Below are positions 31,365 through 41,089 of a DNA stretch of 64,000 nucleotides, one piece after another. Both the position numbers and the translations under genes were made by a program. The stretch spans positions 332,941-396,940 of the forward strand of contig JAFDXL010000002.1 in NCBI GenBank assembly GCA_018267955.1, in the 5' to 3' direction. Each line of letters opens with the position of its first letter. Position 1 is the first letter of the stretch. The stretch is from Bacteroidota bacterium (GTDB lineage Bacteria > Bacteroidota > Bacteroidia > Chitinophagales > Chitinophagaceae). The notes beneath the pieces are model-generated. The model saw only the letters and a list, made by a program, of their open reading frames with translations. It was not told where the DNA came from and did not search any database.

Positions 31365-34300
31365 TTAATAAGTTGTCAAATCCAGTGGGCGCATAGCACC
31401 AAACCATTTAATAACTGTCTCACCAATACCCTTCGCATCTATATGTATCAGGTACATACCGCTAGCTATTGGCAAGCCTTTTTCATTACGTATATCCCAG
31501 TCCAGGTAAGATACATTCGGGTTTTCTTTCGTCAACCTGCGAATCAGTGCTCCGTCCAGTGAGTATATGCTAATGGTAGCATTAGTTGGCAGGTTATTGA
31601 TGCGCACGCGGGAATCTAACCTGTTCAGTTCATATCCTGCATATGCGTAATACGGGTTAGGAACAACGTGTATCCTGTCCAGCAGTGCATTTTTATCTGC
31701 ATTCGGGTTATCAGACAATGGCGTAGGAGCAAGATCTGCAGTACTGAAAGAGTACAATGGATTACCACCATTACGTAGGCTGCTTGTAGGTACAAAGTTT
31801 GGAGTATACTGAGCATAAGGCCTGTCAACCCTGAATTTGATACGTACCGTTGTTGGTATCAGTCCGTCTTTTAAAGATGTCAGATGATATCCGGTATTCA
31901 GCATAGTTGCACCGACCCATGATATGTCCTGGTAAGCACCCTGCTTCAATGTTGGAGAACCAGACTTATACGCATTTAAGAATGTGCGACAAGAGTCATA
32001 CCTGGTATTAAACACATATACATAATGTTTACCACCAAACAGCGTACTAACAGAAGAGAACAGATCAGAAGTTGGGTTCCAGATCATATCATTGCCACCG
32101 TAGTTGCGCAGCCATGAATCCTCACCGAAGGCAATATTCAGCCTTTCCCCGGTCTCCTGGTTAATAGCATAACCCGGGAACCATGACATACCGTAGTCAT
32201 TTTCATCCTGGCTATACAATGGACGACCATCAGCATCAATATCAAGATTCCAGCTATTATGCTTACGCAGGTCCATTTTATAAGCACCACCTTCAGACAA
32301 TCCCGGGCTACCTTGCTTAGTATCGTTTTCTTCAAACACTACGCATCTGGTCCATTTAGATTTATCTGCTGTAAACACGATATCCACGCTCGGTATGTTG
32401 TAAATACCAATGTTAGCAGTATTCTTCTTCGCTACGCCGAAACCACACCTGGCCCTGTCTTCATCAGAAGCCAGCTGATAAGGAGCCCACGTACCTACAG
32501 TAGTAGTGTACTGAGATAATAGCTTCTCATAAACCTGTAATACAGTGTCAAAACCATTACCCGCTTTATCGTTGTAATCACAAGCTTTGAAAGTATCCTT
32601 TTGGTTACCGCTTCTGATCCAGTTTCTAAAATCACGGTTTTCACCATCGTTCACACCTGCCAGCCATGGTTTTGCCGGGTCTTCAAACAAGATCGAAGAA
32701 CTGATATAACCATTTCCATTAGCCTGGTCTACACCCGGCCTGGTTACCTGGGTAATGTTTACAGAAAGGCCATATTTAGCAATGATCTGCTCATCAGAAC
32801 GGCCAAGGCCATACATAGATTCATTATAAATAGTGTCTGGTGTGCTGTTGCCGTTTACACCTGTCGTATTTATAAGCATCCAGGCAGCGCTATATGGCTC
32901 GATACCATTGGCAGGATCCGCTTGTGGTTTACCCAGGATGTATAGTTCCCAATTTGCTGGTACCACTTTTACCGGGTCAACAATATTCACATTAACAGGC
33001 CCATGGGCTAATTCATATTTAGGATGTACGGATTGGTACGCATGAATGGAGTTGCCTGAAGGATCTGTAACATCTACGCCATACAATGCCTCGTTCTCTG
33101 ATGAATCGATCATTTGCAGTTCATTGTGTCCGTTACCTGTACCCTCAATCCTTGTTATCTTCACACCTGACCCGTAGTCAGCGTTAAGTACAGTACCCAT
33201 ATCTCCGGCTGCCGGGTTAGGCATTGCACTAACAACTTGTATTGGTGAACCGCCTGCCCCGTGTGCACTTTCCAGGTACACTACATCTTGTGTAGAATCT
33301 GGAGCATTTATTGAAAAGTCCGCAAAGTTATTATACGCGTATGCAATGGCAACGAAATAATAGTTACGGTAGTTTACAAAACGCTTATCACTTCCAGTAG
33401 CAAACTGGTCAACAGTAGCTACAAAACTGTGTTTAATACCACTATCTACACCGGTTACTTTTACAACAGGTAGGTAAGTGCTGTCATTGATATCGGCATC
33501 TTTAACCCAGTTGATTAGACGGGTATGGCCATTCTTAACATCACATTGCATTACCTCAATTGCCAGGTCTGTGTTCAGAGTACCATCGCTGTTAAATATC
33601 TGCGCCGGTTGTACCAATGCATTCTTCAGCTGGAATACGCGATATCCTTCAAACTTGTATAAAGAATCCGCAGACTTCGCTAATTTCTTAGCCTTAACAG
33701 ATGCTACACGATATTTACTTTCGGTACCTGTACCATACAGCTCTTTATAGTTGTTGCTGGATGGGTCATTCAGCAGGTAAAATACCAGCTTCCTGTCCAG
33801 TTCACGTACTACCAGGCGAGGTGCTTCAGGCCCTTCAATAGTTTTAAACCCATTATCAAATAATTCCTGTGCCTGGTCATCAGCCACGCGTATCTTTTTA
33901 AAGCTGGTAGTAGGGCAACCGCCTACGTCAGATACCCATACCGCACCAATTGTAATGTCATTGGTAACACCCGGTGCTAACTTGAAGGGGCCTGCAGAGT
34001 GCACAAAACGGCGATCACCTACCGGGTTGTTACAGGTACATTCAGACCATTCTGTTTTTACACCCGGGTCACCCGTAAATACAAAACGCGATGTAGGGAA
34101 ACCGGCGCCATATCCTTTAGAGTTAATGTTAGGTCCCACAAAGTCGTTAGAGAAACGCTCACCGTTACGGATAGAGCCCGTCATATAGTAGTATATCTGG
34201 GCACCGTTGGTTGGGTTCCCGATAATGGAGAAGTCATTATTATAATAAGTGAAAGACTCCATTCCCAGTACTTCAAATGTATCTTTACCGGAAGATGTCC

Positions 34301-35357
34301 TCATAGGCTTTTTCGGGCCTTTAAAGAAATCTATACCTACCATCGGTATCCTGCTGCCATAGCTATTCACCTGGCCGGCACCATCCACACTCTTACCATT
34401 ATATAATATACCAAGGCCGCGTGTAGTGTCACAACCGATGTAGTCATCCTGGTAGTATCCAAGGTCAGCATCTGTCCATGTAGCTATATAGGTACTATCC
34501 AGCCCCTGGTTGCTCCTGTTTATCAAACGGTAATTGTAGAAGGTAGCATCATTCAAAAAGTCTTTGGTAGAATATGCAAATGCACTCGCCTGCACTTCTA
34601 TACCAATACCATCGGTTTGAGACTCACCCTTGGTATTACCTTTATCATTAAATACCCACCAAACAAACTGGTCACCGGTAATATTCGGATAATCACCATT
34701 CTGAGGATCATAAACGCCGTTCGTATTAACATCGATAAAAGGTGCGTAATCATTTGTCGCGCTTTCCAGGCCCAGGGGATTGGAATTAGCGCCTTTAGCG
34801 TTAGCATTACCTTTTGCAGGCCATTCGTTGATCACGGAATAAGCAGCGTCGTTAAGTGCTGTACCCTTGTCTCCAAGGTCACGAAACTGGTTGATTGTTT
34901 CGCGGTCTATCTTCCAGAAACGGTCCCATTCAGAGCAATCTGCTGCAGTAATGTTTGCATTTGCATCCAGTGGGCCGGGCCAGTAGTCATTACCATTTTG
35001 ACGATATGTCTGTGCGGCAACTTTCAATTGTCCTTTATTATCAAATCCGCCAATCCATACAGAACCGGCAAATAATGAGTTCTTTTTACTGTTCTTTGGC
35101 ACTTCGTATCGTGCTTCCGCAAGGCCTATATCCCACCACATATCACCACCTGTCATCAATCGTGCACGCACGTTATTGATATCAAGATCTATTTTAGCTG
35201 TCGCCTCCCGGCAAGAAGATGCCGTCGTTTTCAACTGCCCGCCAGTAGTCTTCAACTGTCCTTCAACGATATTAGGGCGCGCATCTGCCTGGGTTGCCAA
35301 CGCCATAACTGCGGCAGTTGATAGTGCAAAAACCAGATTTTTATTCTTATATAGCAT
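31365..35357 (-). CDS. Giant T9SS cargo protein (1330 aa)
   Basis: The protein has a signal peptide (NLVFALSTAAVMALATQADA) and a very long beta-rich, Asn/Asp/Gly-rich ectodomain without a recognised enzyme motif. The C-terminal type A sorting domain begins IHVVPNPYYAYAGYELNRLDS and includes ISIYSLDGALIRRL and GMYLIHIDAKG. Just after the signal a short repeat GQLKTTGGQLKTT appears. It lies between a TonB receptor gene (34 nt upstream) and a PorV/PorQ-family gene on the same strand. Surface display with a role tied to the receptor is likely; the substrate is unknown. Confidence 0.83.
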   Translation of the reverse strand: MLYKNKNLVFALSTAAVMALATQADARPNIVEGQLKTTGGQLKTTASSCREATAKIDLDINNVRARLMTGGDMWWDIGLAEARYEVPKNSKKNSLFAGSVWIGGFDNKGQLKVAAQTYRQNGNDYWPGPLDANANITAADCSEWDRFWKIDRETINQFRDLGDKGTALNDAAYSVINEWPAKGNANAKGANSNPLGLESATNDYAPFIDVNTNGVYDPQNGDYPNITGDQFVWWVFNDKGNTKGESQTDGIGIEVQASAFAYSTKDFLNDATFYNYRLINRSNQGLDSTYIATWTDADLGYYQDDYIGCDTTRGLGILYNGKSVDGAGQVNSYGSRIPMVGIDFFKGPKKPMRTSSGKDTFEVLGMESFTYYNNDFSIIGNPTNGAQIYYYMTGSIRNGERFSNDFVGPNINSKGYGAGFPTSRFVFTGDPGVKTEWSECTCNNPVGDRRFVHSAGPFKLAPGVTNDITIGAVWVSDVGGCPTTSFKKIRVADDQAQELFDNGFKTIEGPEAPRLVVRELDRKLVFYLLNDPSSNNYKELYGTGTESKYRVASVKAKKLAKSADSLYKFEGYRVFQLKNALVQPAQIFNSDGTLNTDLAIEVMQCDVKNGHTRLINWVKDADINDSTYLPVVKVTGVDSGIKHSFVATVDQFATGSDKRFVNYRNYYFVAIAYAYNNFADFSINAPDSTQDVVYLESAHGAGGSPIQVVSAMPNPAAGDMGTVLNADYGSGVKITRIEGTGNGHNELQMIDSSENEALYGVDVTDPSGNSIHAYQSVHPKYELAHGPVNVNIVDPVKVVPANWELYILGKPQADPANGIEPYSAAWMLINTTGVNGNSTPDTIYNESMYGLGRSDEQIIAKYGLSVNITQVTRPGVDQANGNGYISSSILFEDPAKPWLAGVNDGENRDFRNWIRSGNQKDTFKACDYNDKAGNGFDTVLQVYEKLLSQYTTTVGTWAPYQLASDEDRARCGFGVAKKNTANIGIYNIPSVDIVFTADKSKWTRCVVFEENDTKQGSPGLSEGGAYKMDLRKHNSWNLDIDADGRPLYSQDENDYGMSWFPGYAINQETGERLNIAFGEDSWLRNYGGNDMIWNPTSDLFSSVSTLFGGKHYVYVFNTRYDSCRTFLNAYKSGSPTLKQGAYQDISWVGATMLNTGYHLTSLKDGLIPTTVRIKFRVDRPYAQYTPNFVPTSSLRNGGNPLYSFSTADLAPTPLSDNPNADKNALLDRIHVVPNPYYAYAGYELNRLDSRVRINNLPTNATISIYSLDGALIRRLTKENPNVSYLDWDIRNEKGLPIASGMYLIHIDAKGIGETVIKWFGAMRPLDLTTY

Positions 35358-35391
35358 AACTCTTCTAAGTTATATATTTACTAATGCTGTT

Positions 35392-38300
35392 TTAGAAATT
35401 CAATTGTATACCCAGGTTGATCCTTCTTGGCAGGTTGATCCTGTCAGGATTTTGCAACCACAGAGTGTATATGTCCTGGTAAGAAGTAGGGTTAGTTTGC
35501 AGCTGGGTATTCAAGATACCTTGTGGCGACCTCAGGTAACCATCATCATCAGGCCTTCCTGTATATCCATCCACACTCAGCCTGTCCCTGATATTCAGCA
35601 GGTTCTGGATCATTACATATGCATTCAGCACTTTTGGTGCGCGTGCAGATTCTCCTGCCTTAGGCTTGCGCGTCAGGAATCCAAGTTTGAAGTTCTTGTC
35701 TACTTTCATATCCAGGCCATAGTGCCATGGCAGGCGTGCGCCGTTTACACCACCTTCAATAATATTACCGGTAGGTATTGGCTGTGCGTATTTGGTATAC
35801 GGCTCACCGCTACGTGCACGGGCGATGAAGTTAACACCTGCATTTTCCAGGATGTGTTTACCACCAATAACAGGGCCATCGTTATCTTCATAACGGTAGT
35901 CGATAGTAGCTGTGATGTTATGGCGTGAGTCATAGTCCAGCACTGTTGAATACCTAAGGTTTGGTAAGCCCGCAGATACAAACTGCTGTACTATACCATT
36001 ACCAGATAAGCCGCTACGTGCTGTAGATGTAGCGTTAGAACCGGTACCTTCTGCAAATTGCAGGGTATACGCTACTGTCATACGCAGGTTTCCTACACGC
36101 CTCAGATCATAGTTCAATGTCAAACCTTTTGTAGTAGAAAAGTCCCTGTTGCCATAAGTATAGTAAGTAGATGGCCATGCAAACAGATATGGACGCACCT
36201 GGATCATATCCTTACGTTCTTTGTAGAAACCGGTGATAGTGATCGCACTTTGTTTTGTAAGCGCCTGTTTGAAACCTACTTCGTAGTCAAATAATTTTTG
36301 AGGCTTCAGATCAGGATTATATAATATATTCTGTGTATTAGATGTAAAGAAATAATACTGATCAGGTGTAGAGATACCTATTAATGAAGGCCTTTGCACG
36401 ATCACATCGTAGTGTGCGAAGAACAATGCCTGGTCAGTTACAGGGAATGAGAAAGACAACCTTGGCATCACGTTTACCTGTGGCTTGTAGTCTGTAAACG
36501 TGCTGTTAGGATCAAAATCAGGATCGCTGATTTTCTGTTTTGGCTGTGCAAGCAATGGTTGAGGGTCGCCGCCACCGCTGTAGTTCTTCAATACAGAAGG
36601 GTCTTCAATTAGCTTACCTGAATAGTCATACCAGTTGTCGCCATCGCGATAACCTATGATATTCGGCGCGCTTGATTGGTTACTGTTTACATATGGTACA
36701 TAGCTATCTTTGATATTAGATGGCCTTACACCATTGTTAAGAGTATTGGTAACAGTCCTGTTATCTTTTAAGGTAGTACCTACGTTAGATGCGTCCAGCA
36801 CTTCATAAAGAGAGTATGGATCCTTCAGCACTTTAGTATTGGCGTCAAACCTGTCCACACGTACACCCACATTGAAGTTGATGTCCTTAAACTGGAACCT
36901 GTCCAGCAAGTAACCGGCTATATAGCTCGGCCTGTATGCACCAATATCACGTGTGTAGTTACCATTAGCGTCTTTTTTAGTAAAGAAGTCATTAAAGTTT
37001 ACCTGGCCTTTTTGCTTCTGGCCCAGGTAGTCATATCCATAATAGCTTACAAATGAGTTACCGTTATTCAGCAATTCATCAGCAGAGAACATGTTCAGCG
37101 AGAACGTAGAAGGATCATAGTTATCTACATCTATATAATCAGTAGCACCAACACCAAGTTTATTTCTCAGGTTCCTGTCAAAAGTAGACTGAGATCCTGA
37201 GTCAATACGGTTATAATATATTGTATCGTTAGGTGAAGGGGATATTACACCATTCTTCACATCGGCTAAAGTGTACTTGCGCCCGTTTACGATAAATACA
37301 GGGTTTGAGTAATCAAGTGTAATATGCTTATTGGTAAGCTGGCGGGCGTATTGCCAGATACTTGAATTGCCACCATATGCACTCGCATTGTATCCGCGAA
37401 ATACCTGTTGCTGGTAATAAAGGCCAAATTCTATCGCGTGCCTTGTTTTACCTGTTTGCAGGTCAAATGAAGCATTCACGTCAATTGCATATTGATTGGT
37501 ACTTGAAGTTCCGTAATAAGAAGCCGGATAACCAACATTTGTAAATAAACCGTATGTGGTATTTGGTAACGTACCATTTATAAGGCTGTTCTGGGCAAAT
37601 ATCTGGCTGATGCTCTGAGGAGCATTACCCATAAGGCTAAAATATTGACTTGTATAGTTGGCCAATATCGGGTTCATATCAGACCTTTCAAAACTTACAC
37701 CATCAGGTATATGATCTTGTATCAGTTTAATACCTATTCTACCACTGGTATCATCTAATCCCGGTGCGTATTGCTGCGTATAGTTAGTATAGAATTTTCC
37801 AACATATCCATAATTAAATATGTTATTACTCAGGTTCGGGTTCTTCGTGTCTATACGTGTAGTCTGGTAGTCGGCCTGCACTGTATAATACGCATTTGAT
37901 ATTGCTGGTTTCTTTTCTCCTTCAGCAACTTTTGTCGGGAACCTTTGGCTGATCCTCAGATAACCCCTTCCTGTATAGTTTGTTTGTATTGGTTCGTTGT
38001 TTGGTGAAAACAGCGACCATGCACGGCTATATGCAGGGGCATTTATATATGTAAAGTTACCGCCTGCTGTAACACTCAGGTTTTCTGTAACGTCGTAATC
38101 CAACTTAGCATTCAGCCTGCCTGTTATAGTTGTTGCATTTTGGCGGGCTTTTACTTTTTCAAAGTCGCTGGTATGCACATATTCTGATGCATATTTAAAT
38201 ACCGGTACACCGCTTTGGTTTGGCACCGCTACCAGCGGATGTTGTTCCAGTTCCTGCAGCTTAGCGTCATTTAGTTTATAGTTACCATAGTAAGATGGGT

Positions 38301-39153
38301 TATTGTCTTTGTCATACAGGAAGTCACCATCTAACCTGAAACCGATGATCGGTTTTTTATTTACACTGTCAATTTTCTTTTTCACCAGCGGGCCTGATAA
38401 GTTAAAGTTTACCAGGTTGTGGCCATAACCATCAACAGATTTTTCTAAAAGGAATCCACCTGTCACTTTTTTAGCAACACCTTTCGTAGTCACGTTTACC
38501 ACACCACCAAGGGCATCACCGTATTTTGCAGACAAGCCGGATTGTATTACTTCTATCTGGTCAATAGAGTTTTGTGCAAGGTTGATCCCCTGGCTGCCGT
38601 ATACCCGCACACCATCAATAATGTAAAGAGTACCTTCAGAGCGCGCACCACCCAGGCTCAAAGCGCCACCGTCTTTGGTTTGATAAACACCTGCAGATGT
38701 AGAGGCAATGGTATTGGTGTTACGCGTTGCCATCTTTTCTATGTCCTCAGATTGTATCACTTTACGCTCGTCCTCACCAATCAAAGGCACTTTGTAGGCA
38801 ACGACTGCTACCTCGTTCAATTGCTTGGTATCCAGCTCCATAGCCACATTTACCTTGGCTGTTTTATCCGGAGAAACGATTACGCCTGTAATAAGTTTGG
38901 TCTTATAAGAGGAGTACTTAATCGTTACATCATACCTGCCGGGTTCCAATGGTTTCACTAAATAATTACCATCTTCGTCTGTGATTCCTCCCCCCTTAGC
39001 GATACCACCGAGAGCCACCTGAACAACAGCACCAATCATTGGTTCTTTGTGCTCATCTACTACAGTACCAGAAATCGCACCGGATTGTGCAAATACCGCA
39101 GTAGAAATGCCTGTAAAAACCAATAAGAATAAATAACGTAATGTACGTGTCAT
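35392..39153 (-). CDS. TonB-dependent receptor with carboxypeptidase-regulatory N-domain
   Basis: The receptor of about 1253 residues starts MTRTLRYLFLLVFTGISTAVFAQ (signal peptide). A CarboxypepD-regulatory-like domain follows (SGAISGTVVDEHKEPMIGA, with GNYLVKPLEPGRYDVTI). The plug comes next (GTLYIIDGVRV, IEVIQSGLSAKYGDALGGVVNV), then a long beta barrel. It lacks an adjacent SusD gene, so it is not a classical SusCD pair; its partners are the T9SS cargo and PorV/PorQ-family genes. Ligand is unknown. The ATG at 39153 gives the best signal peptide; an upstream start adds nine residues. Confidence 0.9.
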   Translation of the reverse strand: MTRTLRYLFLLVFTGISTAVFAQSGAISGTVVDEHKEPMIGAVVQVALGGIAKGGGITDEDGNYLVKPLEPGRYDVTIKYSSYKTKLITGVIVSPDKTAKVNVAMELDTKQLNEVAVVAYKVPLIGEDERKVIQSEDIEKMATRNTNTIASTSAGVYQTKDGGALSLGGARSEGTLYIIDGVRVYGSQGINLAQNSIDQIEVIQSGLSAKYGDALGGVVNVTTKGVAKKVTGGFLLEKSVDGYGHNLVNFNLSGPLVKKKIDSVNKKPIIGFRLDGDFLYDKDNNPSYYGNYKLNDAKLQELEQHPLVAVPNQSGVPVFKYASEYVHTSDFEKVKARQNATTITGRLNAKLDYDVTENLSVTAGGNFTYINAPAYSRAWSLFSPNNEPIQTNYTGRGYLRISQRFPTKVAEGEKKPAISNAYYTVQADYQTTRIDTKNPNLSNNIFNYGYVGKFYTNYTQQYAPGLDDTSGRIGIKLIQDHIPDGVSFERSDMNPILANYTSQYFSLMGNAPQSISQIFAQNSLINGTLPNTTYGLFTNVGYPASYYGTSSTNQYAIDVNASFDLQTGKTRHAIEFGLYYQQQVFRGYNASAYGGNSSIWQYARQLTNKHITLDYSNPVFIVNGRKYTLADVKNGVISPSPNDTIYYNRIDSGSQSTFDRNLRNKLGVGATDYIDVDNYDPSTFSLNMFSADELLNNGNSFVSYYGYDYLGQKQKGQVNFNDFFTKKDANGNYTRDIGAYRPSYIAGYLLDRFQFKDINFNVGVRVDRFDANTKVLKDPYSLYEVLDASNVGTTLKDNRTVTNTLNNGVRPSNIKDSYVPYVNSNQSSAPNIIGYRDGDNWYDYSGKLIEDPSVLKNYSGGGDPQPLLAQPKQKISDPDFDPNSTFTDYKPQVNVMPRLSFSFPVTDQALFFAHYDVIVQRPSLIGISTPDQYYFFTSNTQNILYNPDLKPQKLFDYEVGFKQALTKQSAITITGFYKERKDMIQVRPYLFAWPSTYYTYGNRDFSTTKGLTLNYDLRRVGNLRMTVAYTLQFAEGTGSNATSTARSGLSGNGIVQQFVSAGLPNLRYSTVLDYDSRHNITATIDYRYEDNDGPVIGGKHILENAGVNFIARARSGEPYTKYAQPIPTGNIIEGGVNGARLPWHYGLDMKVDKNFKLGFLTRKPKAGESARAPKVLNAYVMIQNLLNIRDRLSVDGYTGRPDDDGYLRSPQGILNTQLQTNPTSYQDIYTLWLQNPDRINLPRRINLGIQLNF

Positions 39154-39285
39154 ATCCTGCTTTAATAAATTATTAACCAAATGAACGGTAAAGATAAAAA
39201 CTTCTGTTAAAAGTAGAACGGCAAAAGCTATTTTTTGTCAGGTAACTGTTTGTTTTTCGTATATTATCGCTAAACAATATACAAC

Positions 39286-40230
39286 TTACCTGTTCATGAC
39301 AATTTTATCTAATAACACCTTGCTCATCTTATATACAGCTTCATGGCTGTATCCGGCAATGTGAGGTGTAACGATAACTTGCGGCATTTGGGCTATATCC
39401 AATAGCTTCTCTCTAAAAACATTATCCATTTTTTCTATAGGCTCCTGCTCCCATACGTCAAGGCAGGCACCACTTATACGGCCGTTTCTTAATTCGTTAA
39501 GCAGCGTATCTGTATCTACCACTGCCCCCCGCGATGTATTGATGAGTATATAGGGCTTCTCCATCCTGCCGGCAAATACATTATTATAATAATGAACAGT
39601 ATCATCCTGTAGCGGCACATGAAAACTCAATATATCTGCTTCTTTATATATGCGTTCAAAATCATTGCAGCTTTCTACATAATGTGGTATCTGCTCACAG
39701 TTATATTTATCATATATAAGTATCGTCATCCCAAATACGGATAATTTCCTTGCAAAGGCTCTTCCGGTATTACCAAAGCCTATTATGGCGATCGTTTTGC
39801 CTTCCAGCTCTATGCCCCTGTTGGCATCCCTTATCCACAAGCCTTGCTTTACCTCGTTATTGCTCACCACAATCTTTTTGGTCAGTGCCAATAGCATCCC
39901 CAGCACATGCTCTGCAACAGCATTGCTATTGCCCTCAGGGCTGCTGTAGCATTGTATTCCCTTTGCTCCTGCATAGCGTACATCTATCACCTCCATACCA
40001 GAGCCCATGCGCCCTACCCACCGCAGCTTTGGTGCGGCGTCTATCAGTTTTATGTCTATCTGTAGCCTTGTAGAGGTAATGATACCGATGCAATCCTTCA
40101 CAAGTACCATCGCTTCCGCCTGTGTTATTTTCTCTCGTACCAGGCATTCAAATCCGTTTGCATCCAGCCAGTCTGTTAATATACGATGTACCGGGGCTGC
40201 TATCAATACTTTCTCTTTTACCTCGCTCAT
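39286..40230 (-). CDS. D-2-hydroxyacid dehydrogenase (NAD-dependent)
   Basis: The 314-residue protein has the NAD-binding IAIIGFGNTGRAFARKL, the segment PYILINTSRGAVVDTDTL, and the C-terminal VTPHIAGYSHEA with the catalytic His. It belongs to the phosphoglycerate dehydrogenase-like group but lacks the C-terminal ACT domain of SerA, so the substrate may be 3-phosphoglycerate or another 2-hydroxyacid. Its start overlaps the end of rsmA by 4 nt. Confidence 0.85.
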   Translation of the reverse strand: MSEVKEKVLIAAPVHRILTDWLDANGFECLVREKITQAEAMVLVKDCIGIITSTRLQIDIKLIDAAPKLRWVGRMGSGMEVIDVRYAGAKGIQCYSSPEGNSNAVAEHVLGMLLALTKKIVVSNNEVKQGLWIRDANRGIELEGKTIAIIGFGNTGRAFARKLSVFGMTILIYDKYNCEQIPHYVESCNDFERIYKEADILSFHVPLQDDTVHYYNNVFAGRMEKPYILINTSRGAVVDTDTLLNELRNGRISGACLDVWEQEPIEKMDNVFREKLLDIAQMPQVIVTPHIAGYSHEAVYKMSKVLLDKIVMNR

Positions 40231-40991
40231 TGCATATATTGCTTATAGATATCTACAAAATCAGCCACAGACAACTGTTCCGCGCGCTTCTCAAATATAG
40301 CTGCGGTCAGGGCCTCAGGGCTTAAGGTGCCTTTTAGCGCATTTCTCAGGGTTTTCCTGCGCTGGTTAAAGGCCGCTTTTACGAGCCTTATAAATCCTTT
40401 TTTATCGGTTATACCCCATTTATTATGGGTATTGGTCAATCTTAGCACCCCGCTTTTTACCTTAGGTGGCGGGGTAAAACAGTTCTCATGTACATCAAAC
40501 AGGTAGCTTACGTCAAAAAACGCCTGCATCAGTACGCTTAATATGCCATAGGTCTTGGATCCTTCTTTACAGGCCACGCGCTGTGCTACTTCTTTCTGAA
40601 ACATACCTATTACTTCATCTACCTGCGGCTCCCAGTCCAGTATCTTAAATAAAATAGGGGATGATATATTGTAGGGAAAGTTACCTATTACCGAAAAATG
40701 TCCTTCGAAAGGTACGTCTGCCTGCAATACATCTTTATGTATGATCTTATCTGCTAATACGGGATAGGTATTTTTTAAATACACCACTTTTTCATCATCT
40801 ATCTCAATGGCTTTGTATTCAACGCCTTCAAGCTCCAGCAGGTATTTGGTGATGGCGCCTCCACCGGGGCCTATTTCCACCAGTTGCATATCCTTGTGTA
40901 TGGTAAGGCTTGCTACAATCTTACGGCACATATTCTCGTCATGCAGGAAATGTTGCCCAAGGCTTTTCTTAAGTGTGTATGGCTGCGACAA
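40227..40991 (-). CDS. rsmA: 16S rRNA (adenine(1518)-N6/adenine(1519)-N6)-dimethyltransferase
   Basis: RsmA dimethylates two adjacent adenosines near the 3' end of 16S rRNA late in 30S assembly. The 254-residue protein has KKSLGQHFLHDENMCRKI, the SAM-binding VEIGPGGGAITKYLLE, and the catalytic motif GNFPYNISSPILFK (NxPY). It has its own divergent promoter and is translationally coupled to the dehydrogenase gene. Confidence 0.96.
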   Translation of the reverse strand: MSQPYTLKKSLGQHFLHDENMCRKIVASLTIHKDMQLVEIGPGGGAITKYLLELEGVEYKAIEIDDEKVVYLKNTYPVLADKIIHKDVLQADVPFEGHFSVIGNFPYNISSPILFKILDWEPQVDEVIGMFQKEVAQRVACKEGSKTYGILSVLMQAFFDVSYLFDVHENCFTPPPKVKSGVLRLTNTHNKWGITDKKGFIRLVKAAFNQRRKTLRNALKGTLSPEALTAAIFEKRAEQLSVADFVDIYKQYMQ

Positions 40992-41014
40992 TCTCTATAC
41001 TGTTATTTCGGCCC

Positions 41015-41022
41015 CAAAGTTA
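41015..41022 (-). promoter_or_regulatory. Candidate -7 element of rsmA
   Basis: The minus strand reads TAACTTTG, matching TAnnTTTG, 23 nt before the rsmA ATG. It is mirrored by an identical element for the divergent aminopeptidase gene. Confidence 0.6.
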
Positions 41023-41055
41023 GCAGCAATCTACCCAAACTATCATGCATAAGTA

Positions 41056-41063
41056 TAACTTTG
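41056..41063 (+). promoter_or_regulatory. Candidate -7 element of the aminopeptidase gene
   Basis: TAACTTTG matches TAnnTTTG and ends 26 nt before the ATG at 41090. Confidence 0.6.
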
Positions 41064-41089
41064 CGTTTTAAAATCTTTAATAGCACTAC

